A stretch of 64,000 bases of DNA from Evansella sp. AB-P1 (GCF_029688925.1 NZ_JARUKY010000012.1:84449-148448); one strand, 5' to 3'. Counted from the first letter of the stretch, positions 19,450 to 28,706 are shown. Translations and numbers: made by a program. Notes: generated by a model not told the origin, from the sequence alone.

Positions 19450-19756
19450 CTTTAAATAATGATAGTTGTTATACGAGATAGACGATTGCACCAAAGTAAT
19501 GAAATGATGATGAAAAAGAATAATTCTTTTGAAAGTAAAGGTAGTATTTCATGTATTTTTCAAATATGTCTCCACTTTTATCAAAGGAGAAAAACATCAT
19601 ATATACCTTTAGAATCAAATTATTCAATGCAATCACACCCTTTTATAGGGTAGTTTGTACATAATAAATGGAAAATATGTACTCTTATGGATCTTTTTAT
19701 TAATATTGTTTTTTTAATCATGTTTTGGAATGCTTAAACGCTGTTTGCTAGGTACA

Positions 19757-19930
19757 GAGGAAGGAGCCAGCGTTCCTGCAAAGAGTAAAAAAGAGATTTG
19801 CAGGCACGGAGGAAGGAGCACCGTTGCTGCAAAGAGTGAAAAGAGGTTTGCAGGCACAGAGGAAGTGGCCACCGTTCCTGCAAAGAGTAAAAAAGAGGTT
19901 TGCAGGCACGGAGGAGTCAGCCAATGAGCT
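19757..19930. repeat. Short tandem repeat, about 3.5 copies of 50-52 bp
   Basis: Units start GAGGAAG at 19757, 19809, 19859 and 19911. Each contains CCTGCAAAGAGT (or a variant) and ends TTTGCAGGCAC. The period is 52, 50 and 52 bp, so it is not a codon-based repeat. It is richer in G and C than its surroundings. The frames across it on both strands lack ribosome sites. The rest of 19450-20156 shows no gene. Confidence 0.75.
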
Positions 19931-20156
19931 TGCAGGGAGTAAAGGATTAGCGGAAAGCATCTTAGTTATAGCTATGTGCGGCTCTTGAACTCATCATGCC
20001 CTTTTCCTTTCATGACTTTTTATGTTTCCGTTGGACTATATCATTATTAATTATCATGTATAGCATAAATAATAGAAAATTCCGAATATTCCTTATTAAA
20101 TTGCTTTGTTTATAGTAAAATAAAAATATTACTATATTTAGTAGAGGTGTTACGAG

Positions 20157-20582
20157 ATGGAATGGTTACTGAATAATATAGACATTTTGGCATTAATTTT
20201 TAGCTTATTCGGTTTAGGTATGTCATTTTATGCATTATTTTTACACAAAAAGCGAACGAAGATAATGGAGAAACAATATCAAGATAAAATAGATGAATCT
20301 AAGAAAGGAAAAATTACCTTATTTTTTCAAGAGGAAGTAGGTAGAAATAATTTATTAATTTTAAAAAATGAAGGAGAAGGGAACGTAACAAACATACGTC
20401 TTAAATTCAAAAAAAATAATAAGATTAGTGAACCAAATTATACACCAATTCCTCAGAAATTGGCTGCTGGAAATAAAGTCAATATTAAGTTGAAGAAATT
20501 TAATCCACCTCCTTGGGACATTACTCTCAAGTGGGACGATGATTATAAGAAAGATAGGACCTTAGAAACAACTCTCTCATAA
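20157..20582 (+). CDS. Hypothetical protein with one N-terminal helix
   Basis: The protein has 141 residues. One membrane helix (about 10-28, IDILALIFSLFGLGMSFYAL) precedes a basic stretch. A small beta-rich domain follows (FFQEEVGRNNLLILKNEGEG), resembling an Ig-like or DUF fold. Ribosome site GAGGTG lies before the ATG. Unknown function. Confidence 0.55.
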   Translation: MEWLLNNIDILALIFSLFGLGMSFYALFLHKKRTKIMEKQYQDKIDESKKGKITLFFQEEVGRNNLLILKNEGEGNVTNIRLKFKKNNKISEPNYTPIPQKLAAGNKVNIKLKKFNPPPWDITLKWDDDYKKDRTLETTLS

Positions 20583-20669
20583 TGTTCTTCTTTAATTTTG
20601 TAAGTTCGAATTTAAAATAGATAATCTTTCAAGAAATGCTACTATATTTTATATAAGGAGTGGTTGTAA

Positions 20670-21425
20670 ATGGAAATTGTAACGTGTAAAGATGCTTTAG
20701 AACTTGGTATTCGTTCAGCAGAAAAATGTTCGCAAGTAATTAAGGAGGCCATTAATAAAAAGGGGACTGCTAGAATTGTCTTATCCACCGGTAAATCACA
20801 ATTTGAAACGTTAAAGGCTCTTGTAGCACACGACATTGAGTGGAATAAAGTAGAAATGTTTCATTTAGATGAATATGTTTACTTGTCTGAGGAGCATCCA
20901 GCAAGCTTTCGGAAGTATTTGAAAGAACGTTTTACAAATATCGTCTCATTAAAACGATCCTATTTTGTAGATGGTGAAGGGGATCTACAAGATACAATTT
21001 CATTTTTAAATGAAGAAATTACGAAAGAGCCTATAGATCTAGCTATTGTTGGAATTGGAGAAAATAGCCATATTGCCTTTAATGATCCCCCAGCAGATTT
21101 TGATACAAAGCATCCATTTATAATCGTAAATTTAGATGAAGCATGTAAAAATCAACAAGTAAGGGAAGGTTGGTTTTCATCTATTGAAGAAGTACCAACT
21201 CAGGCAATATCCATGTCCGTCCACCAAATTTTAAAAAGTAAATGCATTGTTTCCCCAGTCCCTTATGTCACCAAAGCCAAAGCTATAAAAGCAACATTGG
21301 AGAGTGATAAGGTTTCGAATGAAATACCTGCAACCGCACTAAAAAAGCATCAAAATGTTTTTCTTTACTTAGATAATGATTCCGCGTCATTAATAAACGA
21401 AAATGATGTTCATTTAGAAGTGTAA
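20670..21425 (+). CDS. nagB: Glucosamine-6-phosphate deaminase
   Basis: The enzyme (251 residues) converts glucosamine-6-phosphate to fructose-6-phosphate and ammonia in amino-sugar catabolism. Landmarks: IVLSTGKSQFETL (phosphate loop), EMFHLDEYVYLSEEHPASFR, IGENSHIAFNDPPADFDT (active-site region) and the C-terminal TAKAIKATLE. It is a divergent member, closer to GamA-like proteins than to the classic hexamer. Ribosome site AAGGAGTGG precedes the ATG. nagA follows after seven bases, so the two are one operon. Confidence 0.85.
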   Translation: MEIVTCKDALELGIRSAEKCSQVIKEAINKKGTARIVLSTGKSQFETLKALVAHDIEWNKVEMFHLDEYVYLSEEHPASFRKYLKERFTNIVSLKRSYFVDGEGDLQDTISFLNEEITKEPIDLAIVGIGENSHIAFNDPPADFDTKHPFIIVNLDEACKNQQVREGWFSSIEEVPTQAISMSVHQILKSKCIVSPVPYVTKAKAIKATLESDKVSNEIPATALKKHQNVFLYLDNDSASLINENDVHLEV

Positions 21426-21432
21426 TAATGTA

Positions 21433-22581
21433 ATGGAAAAAATAAAAGGTATACATTATGAATCAGGAAAGAACATTGAGGTATGCGTAGAAGACGGGAT
21501 TATTGCTAGTATTAATGAAATTAGAGAAAAGTGCAATAGTGTCCTTGCCCCTGGATTAGTAGATATACAGGTTAATGGATTTATGGGTATCGATTTTAAT
21601 GATAGGCCGTTACAGAAAAATGAATGGAACACTATACTGATCCAATTAGCAAAAGTTGGTGTTACTACATTTTTTCCTACGATTATTACTAATTCCTTTG
21701 AGAACTTAGCCTACCTATTTGAAGTAAATGTGAAGCAACTTAAGACTGTTGTTTATAATGACATGGTCGGTGGATTTCACCTTGAAGGCCCTTATATTTC
21801 ACCAATGGATGGTCCAAGGGGAGCCCACTCTAGAGAATATGTACGACCTCCAGATTGGAATGAGTTTTGTCATCTGCAGGAGAAAGCTTGTGGAATGATT
21901 AAACTCGTAACTCTATCTCCTGAATGGGAGGAAGCTGTTGATTTTATCAAGAGAGCTACCGAAAGCGGTGTGAAGGTGGCCATTGGGCATACATCAGCAG
22001 CTACAAATGAAATTCGAAAGGCAGTAGAAGCTGGTGCTATTATATCAACTCATTTAGGAAATGGAGCTCATCCACAAGTACCAAGACATCCAAATTATAT
22101 TTGGGATCAACTGGCAGAGGAGAGTCTTTGGGCTTCTGTTATAGCTGATGGATTCCATTTACCTTCAAATGTTCTTCATGTTTTTAATAAAATAAAAAAG
22201 GACAATATGATCTTAGTGAGTGATAGTGTTTCATTAGCAGGTATGAAGCCTGGTGATTATTCTACATCCATTGGAGGAGAAGTAACATTAACAAAGGAAA
22301 ACAAACTCCATATCAAAGACAATTCTACTATTTTAGCTGGATCTGCTCATTGTTTACTGCAAGGAGTCCAATACTTAGTTGAAGAGAATATATGCCATAT
22401 TGGTGAGGCATTCAAAAAAGCATCTATTTTCCCAATGGAATTAATGGGTATCCCTAGTCAGAAAGGTATCCAAATAGGTGCACCAGCTGATTTTATTGTT
22501 TTAAGTTTGGATGACTGGAAAGTAAAGAAAACGTACAAGGGTGGAGAGCTGATCTACGAAAAACCAGTTAATTTATATTGA
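21433..22581 (+). CDS. nagA: N-acetylglucosamine-6-phosphate deacetylase
   Basis: The protein has 382 residues. It removes acetate from GlcNAc-6-phosphate to give glucosamine-6-phosphate, the substrate of the upstream nagB product. Amidohydrolase barrel motifs are visible: APGLVDIQVNGFMGIDFND, FHLEGPYISP (metal Glu), IGHTSAA, STHLGNG (metal His), ADGFHLP and the catalytic Asp in LVSDSVSLAG. The usual HLFNAM motif is replaced by HLGNGAH, so it belongs to a variant subfamily. A terminator follows. No phosphotransferase or GntR regulator is adjacent. Confidence 0.85.
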   Translation: MEKIKGIHYESGKNIEVCVEDGIIASINEIREKCNSVLAPGLVDIQVNGFMGIDFNDRPLQKNEWNTILIQLAKVGVTTFFPTIITNSFENLAYLFEVNVKQLKTVVYNDMVGGFHLEGPYISPMDGPRGAHSREYVRPPDWNEFCHLQEKACGMIKLVTLSPEWEEAVDFIKRATESGVKVAIGHTSAATNEIRKAVEAGAIISTHLGNGAHPQVPRHPNYIWDQLAEESLWASVIADGFHLPSNVLHVFNKIKKDNMILVSDSVSLAGMKPGDYSTSIGGEVTLTKENKLHIKDNSTILAGSAHCLLQGVQYLVEENICHIGEAFKKASIFPMELMGIPSQKGIQIGAPADFIVLSLDDWKVKKTYKGGELIYEKPVNLY

Positions 22582-22600
22582 ACGTTTTTGTGCATAAATG

Positions 22601-22632
22601 AAAGGGCTTGGTTAAACGCTAAGTCCTTTTCT
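22601..22632 (+). terminator. Intrinsic terminator of the nag operon
   Basis: AAGGGCTTGG pairs with CTAAGTCCTT (with G-U pairs), loop TTAAACG, followed by TTCTT. Confidence 0.6.
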
Positions 22633-22761
22633 TAAGTGAAATCGTTCTAGTTATTTTGATGTTATAATCTAACACGGTATAAATTAGATTAAACAGTCTA
22701 ATTAGTGTATAATTAAACTGGAAAGTCAAATAATTAATCATATTTATTAGGAGTATTGACC

Positions 22762-23559
22762 ATGACAAATCCTGTTTCGATTTTTATTATGGATGTATCC
22801 GATTCAACATCAAAAAATAATTGGGAAGAAATTTCAACCTATTTAGATGAGTTGGAGGACTGGATAAACACTTTCGTTTGTCCTGTTGCGAAATCGATTG
22901 TTAAGCATCGACGTGGAGATGAAATTATCTTTATTGGGGAGCATTATGTTACGGCTTATACTGTGGCAAATGTTATAAATCATATATGGAAATATCCACA
23001 ACAGTCACCGTATTTTGGCATTACCTTTGGAAATATTGAAAAAAGTATTGCTTCTATTGACATCGAGACATGGAATCATCCACTAATTAAAAAAGCTCGT
23101 GAAGCAAACGAAAGAATAAAATATTCAAACGAAAAATTATCCGTTTTGTTTTATCTAGATAATGATTATATTGTAGATAACAAAGTTGTAAATAGTAATG
23201 TACCACATAACGAAACGGAAAATTTATTTAACTTATTAATGGAAATGGAGTACAATTTAAGAAAAAATCAAACAGAACTCCAAAAATTAATTTGTGATCT
23301 TCACTTTATTTATGAGAAACAAAATGTAGTGGCAAATTTAGTGAAGAAATCTCCAGCAACCATTTCTAGTCACTTCAAAAAAGGAAATAGTAAGCTGATT
23401 CTCAAGACAGTTGCTCAAGTACAACAAACGATTAACTCCTACGAAAAGTTTGGGAATGATAAAGAGTTGTCTCACTTTACAAAAGCATTAGTGAAATCAA
23501 TGAAGATTAATATCGGTGAAAATCTCCCTAACTTTATTAATGTAGAAAGGAATAGTTAG
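22762..23559 (+). CDS. SatD-family protein
   Basis: The protein has 265 residues and opens NPVSIFIMDVSDSTSKNNW, as in the SatD family first noted in streptococcal acid-tolerance operons. It contains HRRGDEIIFIG and a C-terminal helix-turn-helix-like stretch (LVKKSPATISSHFKKG), so DNA binding is possible. ATG 22762 is preferred over TTG 22756, given AGGAG at 22749-22753. The stop abuts the next ATG, and SatD plus a DUF3307 membrane protein is a recurring Firmicutes pair. Confidence 0.75.
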   Translation: MTNPVSIFIMDVSDSTSKNNWEEISTYLDELEDWINTFVCPVAKSIVKHRRGDEIIFIGEHYVTAYTVANVINHIWKYPQQSPYFGITFGNIEKSIASIDIETWNHPLIKKAREANERIKYSNEKLSVLFYLDNDYIVDNKVVNSNVPHNETENLFNLLMEMEYNLRKNQTELQKLICDLHFIYEKQNVVANLVKKSPATISSHFKKGNSKLILKTVAQVQQTINSYEKFGNDKELSHFTKALVKSMKINIGENLPNFINVERNS

Positions 23560-24450
23560 ATGGCTTTTCTTAGTTTACTTGTAGCTCATTTTATTGGAGA
23601 CTTTTATTTTCAAACGGATAAAATGGTAAAAAATAAAAAGAAATATTTTAAGGTTCATTTATTTCATCAGTTCTTAATAGTATTCACTACACTTTTTATT
23701 TTATTTTTTTTTATTGAAGAGAATGATTTTGGACTGTATGTTATTTTACCAACTATTCTTTTTACAGTTTTTCACGGCATCATTGATTGGGGGAAAATAT
23801 TAGGGCAAGAAAAGCTTGAAGAAAAGTATGGGAAAGCTAGTTCTTGGGAAGGTTCGTTGTTTATTATAGATCAGATTTTACATATTGTGTCTATTGTTAT
23901 CATCGCCATCATCGTTTTTGATTTTAATTTTCAACTTGTTATAAATAATGTACTTATCTCCCTTCATTTAGCAGAAGGAACAGGTCAAAGCTTCTCAACA
24001 GAAGAAAAAGTATTATTTCTATTTATAATGTTAATCATATCTACAACAGTTACTGGTCATCTCATTCGTATTATGCTTGGCTCCTTCACGAATTATTTAG
24101 CTTTATTTGAAGGGAAATATAGGATGGAAAATAAGCAGGGTGGAAGAGGATTTACGAATAAGGATCTTGATCAAACTACAAGCTTATCTGAAGAGTATAC
24201 ATATATGGTTGTAAAACAACAAGATTTATCTAGAGGGAAAATTATTGGGTATTTAGAAAGATTATTGGTTATCATCCTTGTGGTTGCAGATTCTATTTCA
24301 TCCATAGCATTTATTATTGCTGCTAAATCATTAACACGTTTTAAACAGCTTGATGATAGAGACTGGGCGGAATATTTCCTTTTAGGGACTCTTTCTTCCA
24401 TATTATTAGCCATTTTTTATGGCTTTATTATAAAATTATTAGTTTTTTAG
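23560..24450 (+). CDS. DUF3307 membrane protein
   Basis: The protein has 296 residues with about seven membrane helices. The DUF3307 signature is at the N-terminus: LVAHFIGDFYFQTDKMVKNK, then HLFHQFLIVF and FTVFHGIIDWGK. The C-terminal half has additional helices. The gene starts immediately after the satD stop, so translation is probably coupled. Biochemical role unknown. Confidence 0.75.
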   Translation: MAFLSLLVAHFIGDFYFQTDKMVKNKKKYFKVHLFHQFLIVFTTLFILFFFIEENDFGLYVILPTILFTVFHGIIDWGKILGQEKLEEKYGKASSWEGSLFIIDQILHIVSIVIIAIIVFDFNFQLVINNVLISLHLAEGTGQSFSTEEKVLFLFIMLIISTTVTGHLIRIMLGSFTNYLALFEGKYRMENKQGGRGFTNKDLDQTTSLSEEYTYMVVKQQDLSRGKIIGYLERLLVIILVVADSISSIAFIIAAKSLTRFKQLDDRDWAEYFLLGTLSSILLAIFYGFIIKLLVF

Positions 24451-24590
24451 TTTAAAAGTTGAATGTACAAGCTAATTTAAAATGTATGTAAAAGCATTCC
24501 CTATTTCTCAAATGGAAGCATAGATATCTTATTTATGAGCATCATATCTATAGAATGTTTTCAACTAATTAAGTATGGGGGATGTTGCGG

Positions 24591-25001
24591 ATGACAGAAG
24601 AAAATGGACAATTATTACTACCAGAAGTGAGTCAATCCGTGCAACAAGCACAACAAGCAGTTGCACAGGCTCAAGGTAGTGGAAGCTATGAGGAAATGCA
24701 GGAAGCGCTACAATCAGTAGAAGAAGCACAATTACAGATGCAAAGTTTTCAGCCTTCTACACCACAAGAGCAGGATCAATATAATCAACTACAGCAAGCA
24801 GTTAAAGAGGCTTTTCAACAATTGCAAACGGAGCAACAACAGCTCTTTCAAGCACAACAGCAGGTAGAGAAGGAAAGCCACGAATTACAGCAGGCACAAC
24901 AGCAAGTAAAGCAGGAACAACAGGATGTAATGGAGGCGCAGCAACAGTTTCAACAAGCACAAGATGCAGCAATGTCATATAAAAACAATCACCAGCAATA
25001 A
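24591..25001 (+). CDS. Gln-rich coiled-coil protein
   Basis: The protein has 136 residues with Gln at very high frequency (e.g. QQAQQAVAQAQG, QQLQTEQQQLFQAQQQ). Heptad-like AQQ repeats predict one long coiled coil. There is no signal peptide or membrane helix. It may be a structural or spore-associated protein, but nothing specific supports this. ATG 24591 follows GGGG; an ATG nine bases upstream is an alternative. Confidence 0.6.
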   Translation: MTEENGQLLLPEVSQSVQQAQQAVAQAQGSGSYEEMQEALQSVEEAQLQMQSFQPSTPQEQDQYNQLQQAVKEAFQQLQTEQQQLFQAQQQVEKESHELQQAQQQVKQEQQDVMEAQQQFQQAQDAAMSYKNNHQQ

Positions 25002-25019
25002 TGTAAAGTAAGTTATTAT

Positions 25020-25061
25020 AGAGCTAACACTTATTTCCAAGTGTTAGCTCTTTGTTTTTCG
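25020..25061 (+). terminator. Intrinsic terminator after the Gln-rich gene
   Basis: A perfect 13-base stem AGAGCTAACACTT / AAGTGTTAGCTCT, loop ATTTCC, is followed by TTGTTTTT. Confidence 0.85.
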
Positions 25062-25133
25062 TAGAACTCAGAACCTTACCTGTAGGAGAAATAGATGTGC
25101 TTCTTATTTTCTTGTTGTTAATTTAAAAATGTT

Positions 25134-25158
25134 GTAACAATTTTCGTATTCATTCGTC
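25134..25158 (+). promoter_or_regulatory. ECF-type promoter before a sigma-factor relic
   Basis: GTAAC (25134-25138), a 16-base spacer and CGTC (25155-25158) match the GTAAC-N16-CGTC pattern of Bacillus SigM/SigW/SigX promoters. Confidence 0.5.
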
Positions 25159-25185
25159 TATACCGTTGTGGGAAGGGGGAAAGGT

Positions 25186-25236
25186 ATGGATAGTGAACTT
25201 TTAGAAGAGATCTATGATAACTATTTTCGATTGTAG
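25186..25236 (+). pseudogene. Truncated ECF sigma factor, first 16 codons only
   Basis: An ATG behind GGAAGGGGGAAAGG reads MDSELLEEIYDNYFRL and then TAG. The peptide resembles the start of ECF sigma region 2 (..EIY..YF.LVYR). Right at the stop the dispersed repeat begins, so the gene was probably cut by repeat insertion. Its autoregulation-type promoter is still present at 25134. Confidence 0.45.
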
Positions 25237-25410
25237 AGGAAGACGGCGACTCTAGCGGGAATAACACGAGCTGAAAATCCATTTTTGACGGCTTGTAGCC
25301 GTAAAAAATTAGTTGAAGCCGTGTCCGCAGAAAGCGTCGGTCTGTAGCGGAAAACGAATTAAATTTAAACTATTTGTATAAAATGAAATAGTGAATTATG
25401 AAATTGACTC
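25237..25410. repeat. Bacillus-type dispersed repeat
   Basis: It is more GC-rich than its surroundings, with the hallmarks GACTCTAGCGGGAATAAC, GTCCGCAGAAAGCGTC and GTCTGTAGCGGAAA. Its tail (GAATTAAATTTAAACT) recurs at 492-538. A perfect 29-bp stretch (25382-25410) recurs at 29300-29328. The rest of 25411-25597 has no gene. Confidence 0.65.
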
Positions 25411-25597
25411 ATAAAAGATAAAATTTCAACTTCACGTTTTGAAAATGGATAAAAGGAGAGCCGCAGTAGCGGTTCTTCTTTTTGTATTGATAAAGGATTT
25501 ACTCAACTGTATTTATAACATCATTTCAGTGAAAGAAACTCCAATTTTATGATAATGTACTAAAAAGGTAGAACAACCATCAAAAAATATTTTGTGT

Positions 25598-25621
25598 GTA
25601 ACTTTTTGTTTATTCAATCGT
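25598..25621 (+). promoter_or_regulatory. ECF-type autoregulatory promoter
   Basis: GTAAC (25598-25602), 16 bases, then CGT (25619-25621), 24 bp upstream of the sigma gene. The match suggests that the sigma factor transcribes its own operon. Confidence 0.5.
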
Positions 25622-25644
25622 GGATAAAGTGAAAGGAGGCGTCG

Positions 25645-26151
25645 ATGAAGAAGTCTTTAAGTTTAGAGCAAATATATTCCCTTTATATGCAGGATGTATA
25701 CCGGTATATTTTTTCCCTTTGTAAAAATAAAGCATTATCTGAAGATATCGTTCAAGAAACCTTCTATCGCGCCTATTTTTACGTAGAGGAGTTTGATCAG
25801 GAGAAGGTGAAGCCGTGGTTATTCAAAGTTGCTTACCATACATTTATAGATTTTATTAGGAAAGAGAAACGTATTACATATTTTGATGACTTAACTCCAT
25901 TAGATTCAAAAATTGAAAAGCAAGTAAATAGCGCTGAGCACGATTACATGGTTAAAAATCGTATTGAAACATGGTTCAACATGATGGAGGAGTTACCAGT
26001 TTCAAAGAAAAAGGTTCTAATTCTTAGAGATTACTATAACTTTTCGTATCAAGAGATCGCTGATATTTTAGATATGTCTTTATCAAAGGTAAAGATAACG
26101 CTTTTTCGTGGACGTAAAGAGCTACATATAAAGCTTGGAGATTTAGAGTGA
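25645..26151 (+). CDS. ECF-family RNA polymerase sigma factor
   Basis: The protein has 168 residues. Region 2 contains DVYRYIFSLCKNKALSEDIVQ and QETFYRAYF (-10 recognition helix). Region 4 contains LPVSKKKVLILRDYYNFSYQ and EIADILDMSLSKVKITLFRG (-35 helix-turn-helix). The anti-sigma gene starts 17 bp downstream and an ECF promoter lies upstream, so the pair is probably autoregulated. ATG 25645 follows AAAGGAGG. It groups loosely with SigM/SigX-type factors; the stimulus is unknown. Confidence 0.9.
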   Translation: MKKSLSLEQIYSLYMQDVYRYIFSLCKNKALSEDIVQETFYRAYFYVEEFDQEKVKPWLFKVAYHTFIDFIRKEKRITYFDDLTPLDSKIEKQVNSAEHDYMVKNRIETWFNMMEELPVSKKKVLILRDYYNFSYQEIADILDMSLSKVKITLFRGRKELHIKLGDLE

Positions 26152-26168
26152 AGGGTGGTTGAGTTAGT

Positions 26169-27392
26169 GTGAAATGTAATGATGTTAAAGCAAAATGGCA
26201 TGCTTATATTAATGGAGAATGTACGTATGATGAAGAAAAAGCAATCGAAAGTCATATTCAACAATGTTCCGATTGTGAAAAATTATTAAATAAAGATTTA
26301 GAGGACCAAGAAGAAGAATGGTTAGGGAAAAGGAATAAATTAGATAACAAGAAAGAAAAGACCATAAACGATCTTCCTCAACTAAAACAAAGGGAGCTTA
26401 TTCGAAAAGCAAAATGGAAAAATAGATACTCAAATGTAGTTACGTTCGTTAGTTTATTTATCATTATTTCCGTTATTAGTGGAATTTTTACAGCTGGATT
26501 TTATGCAATAGGAGGAGATAGGAGTATTAGTCAAACAGCAACACAAGTTGTACGTACAACAACTCAAATGACAATGCCGAATATATACATTGGAAGTGGA
26601 GGATTGAACACTAATTTCTACTTCAATTTAGACATAAATTACACTATTCATCAGCAAGTGGGTAGGGAACGACAAGCTATTGGTGAACTTAATGGTAAAA
26701 TGATCCTGCATCGACTAAATGTCAATCGAGAATGGTCAGATGGACAGTTTGATGTAAAGCTTCATTTTTTGCACCCGGAATATGTTGAAAATGAATCGGA
26801 TAGTGAAAAGGAGTTTTTTAATAATTGGCTAAATAAAACGTGGGAAGCATTAGATTATCTTCCAGAAGGGACGGTTTCTGAAGTAGCCATAACCTTTGAT
26901 CAGTTATATGAGTTAGATGAAGTATATGATATTTTGGATGGATTTGATTTGGATATTCCTTGGTACGCTATTCACACTGGAACGGAGCATGATGGAAATG
27001 ATCGAGGATCACCATATTTGAATGCAACTGGAGGAATTTGGGGATTAAACGAAAACTCCATTTTTGACTTTTCTCCCACTGGAGGTTCCGTTCCCTCAAG
27101 AGGTGGTGGAGACGTTCGTGCAGAGGCATTTAAAACAGGATTACAATTTTTGGCTGATAATGAAAGAGTGGTAAGACAATATAAACGCCACATGAGTCGA
27201 GACGTATCCATACAGGAGAGAGTAGACTATGTTAAAGAACATGGCGTTAAAACGTATGGTGTAGTTATTACTGGACCAACGAAAGAGATACTTCGATTAC
27301 AAGAAAGTCATCAAATTATTTATGCAACGTTAGGAGAAGTAGACTTTTGGAATTGGAATGGTTCACCTGCTAGTGGCACGATTTATAATTAA
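26169..27392 (+). CDS. Anti-sigma factor with zinc-finger and Sigma_reg domains
   Basis: The protein has 407 residues. The N-terminal anti-sigma zinc finger has HIQQCSDCEKLL (His-x3-Cys-x2-Cys). One membrane helix follows (VVTFVSLFIIISVISGIFTA), and then an extracytoplasmic region resembling the Sigma_reg_N and Sigma_reg_C domains (MTMPNIYIGSGGL through the C-terminus). It should hold the upstream sigma factor at the membrane until a signal releases it. The start is GTG 26169 with AAGGGTGG upstream. Confidence 0.85.
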   Translation: MKCNDVKAKWHAYINGECTYDEEKAIESHIQQCSDCEKLLNKDLEDQEEEWLGKRNKLDNKKEKTINDLPQLKQRELIRKAKWKNRYSNVVTFVSLFIIISVISGIFTAGFYAIGGDRSISQTATQVVRTTTQMTMPNIYIGSGGLNTNFYFNLDINYTIHQQVGRERQAIGELNGKMILHRLNVNREWSDGQFDVKLHFLHPEYVENESDSEKEFFNNWLNKTWEALDYLPEGTVSEVAITFDQLYELDEVYDILDGFDLDIPWYAIHTGTEHDGNDRGSPYLNATGGIWGLNENSIFDFSPTGGSVPSRGGGDVRAEAFKTGLQFLADNERVVRQYKRHMSRDVSIQERVDYVKEHGVKTYGVVITGPTKEILRLQESHQIIYATLGEVDFWNWNGSPASGTIYN

Positions 27393-27420
27393 ATAAACTT
27401 AAAGTTTTCATTTCTATTAT

Positions 27421-27458
27421 AAAGGTCGTTGTAGTATTCTCCCAACGGCCTTTTTAAT
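27421..27458 (+). terminator. Intrinsic terminator of the sigma operon
   Basis: AAAGGTCGTTG pairs with CAACGGCCTTT, followed by TTTAATTT. Confidence 0.8.
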
Positions 27459-27638
27459 TTTAATAACAGAATTTTGAATATTGAAACTTTTTCTTGTGGA
27501 AAAATATGCTAAAATGTTAATAGTTTCCTATGTAGTTTTTCTTTCCATCAGTTCTAACATTTATATTTGTTTGAGTGGTTTTATAGACGACGGTTGCATT
27601 TTATAAAAGCTTTTTGCTAAGGGAAGGTTGACGTCAAA

Positions 27639-28364
27639 TTGATAACGGATCATTTTACAAACAGTAATGGTGTTTCTATTCATTATGTTAAGTCTTATCA
27701 TAATAACAACGGCCTTACCCCAGTTGTTTATGTTCCAGGTGCTTTAGGATTTGCTGAACAATTTAAAAATGAAATGAAAATGCTATCTCCACGAACTGTC
27801 ATATCTATTAGTCTAAGAGGTAGAGGAAAAAGTGCTGCTCCTCCATCTAATTATTCTTTCCAGGACCATGTTAATGATATTAAAACAGTAGTATCGGATA
27901 GTACGATTAACAGCTTTTGTTTATTGGCATATTCTATGGGAGTTCCTTTTGCTATTAAGTATGCTTCCATGTATCCAAATCGAGTAAAAGGGTTAATTTT
28001 ATGCGATTATCAAGCTAAGTTTCCTCGTATACCTGAATCATGGGTAGAGAGTGTTTTAAAAAAAGGATACGTAAGTGTTGATAGAGCACATGTAGTCAAG
28101 TGCATCCAGAAGGATTCTCAAGAAATATCACTTAAGGAAGATTTAAAAAATATTAGGTGCCCTGTGCTTATTATAAAAGGAGGACAAGAAGACTCCCTTT
28201 TGAATCAAGAAGCAACTAATTTATATATTAGAAATCTGCGAAGTGTTGAAGTAATAGAATTTCCAAATTCAGGTCATGAACTGTGGGAGCCAGATTATAC
28301 TAAATTCATAGAGACAATTAAACAATTTTTATGTATGTTAGATGTTACTTACAAGAATAGTTAA
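27639..28364 (+). CDS. Alpha/beta hydrolase
   Basis: The protein has 241 residues. The fold begins PVVYVPGALGFAEQF; ISLRGRGKSAAPPS follows; the nucleophile elbow is LLAYSMGVPFAI (Ser). The acid is probably the Asp of GGQEDSLL and the base the His of NSGHELWE. The cap region is short. Likely an esterase or lactonase-type enzyme with unknown substrate. The start is TTG 27639 behind AAGGGAAGG. A further short open stretch (28345-28455) overlaps its end and is probably not a gene. Confidence 0.8.
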   Translation: MITDHFTNSNGVSIHYVKSYHNNNGLTPVVYVPGALGFAEQFKNEMKMLSPRTVISISLRGRGKSAAPPSNYSFQDHVNDIKTVVSDSTINSFCLLAYSMGVPFAIKYASMYPNRVKGLILCDYQAKFPRIPESWVESVLKKGYVSVDRAHVVKCIQKDSQEISLKEDLKNIRCPVLIIKGGQEDSLLNQEATNLYIRNLRSVEVIEFPNSGHELWEPDYTKFIETIKQFLCMLDVTYKNS

Positions 28365-28520
28365 TTCTTCAGCTGTTTCTTCTTCTAGGAAAATAGAAAA
28401 CTTAGACAAGGTAGCTAAATTATATGATAGATTATCTGAATATGAAAAATTATAATAAATACAAGTATTTGAAACCTTTAACTAGATTCGTTCGAATATT
28501 ACTTAAAAGGGGGTAATGTT

Positions 28521-28706
28521 TTGGAAAATCAAGAATTGTTGTGTAAAGTTTGCGGTAGCAATGAATTTAGTAAAGGAAAGGTCGACGGTTATGGAAGTAT
28601 TAAAGCTTTAGATTTTGCTGGAATTAGTTCGCCACTAATTTATACGTTTTGTAAAGAGTGTGGGGAAGTAATGTCCTTAAAGGTAGAAAAACCTGAGTCT
28701 TTTTAA
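28521..28706 (+). CDS. Small zinc-ribbon protein
   Basis: The protein has 61 residues with two Cys pairs, LCKVCGSNEF and FCKECGEVMSL, spaced as in a zinc ribbon. The start is TTG 28521 behind AAAGGGGG. Similar short zinc-ribbon proteins are common in Firmicutes; function unknown. Confidence 0.65.
   Translation: MENQELLCKVCGSNEFSKGKVDGYGSIKALDFAGISSPLIYTFCKECGEVMSLKVEKPESF

Noticed and set aside
19757..19930. CRISPR array
   Set aside because: The units are contiguous degenerate repeats without unique spacers, and no cas genes are present.
19730..19960. Open frames on both strands across the tandem repeat
   Set aside because: They follow from the repeat; no ribosome site, and unit length changes the frame.
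28345..28455. 37-codon frame after the alpha/beta hydrolase
   Set aside because: Overlaps the hydrolase end, no ribosome site, no recognisable family.
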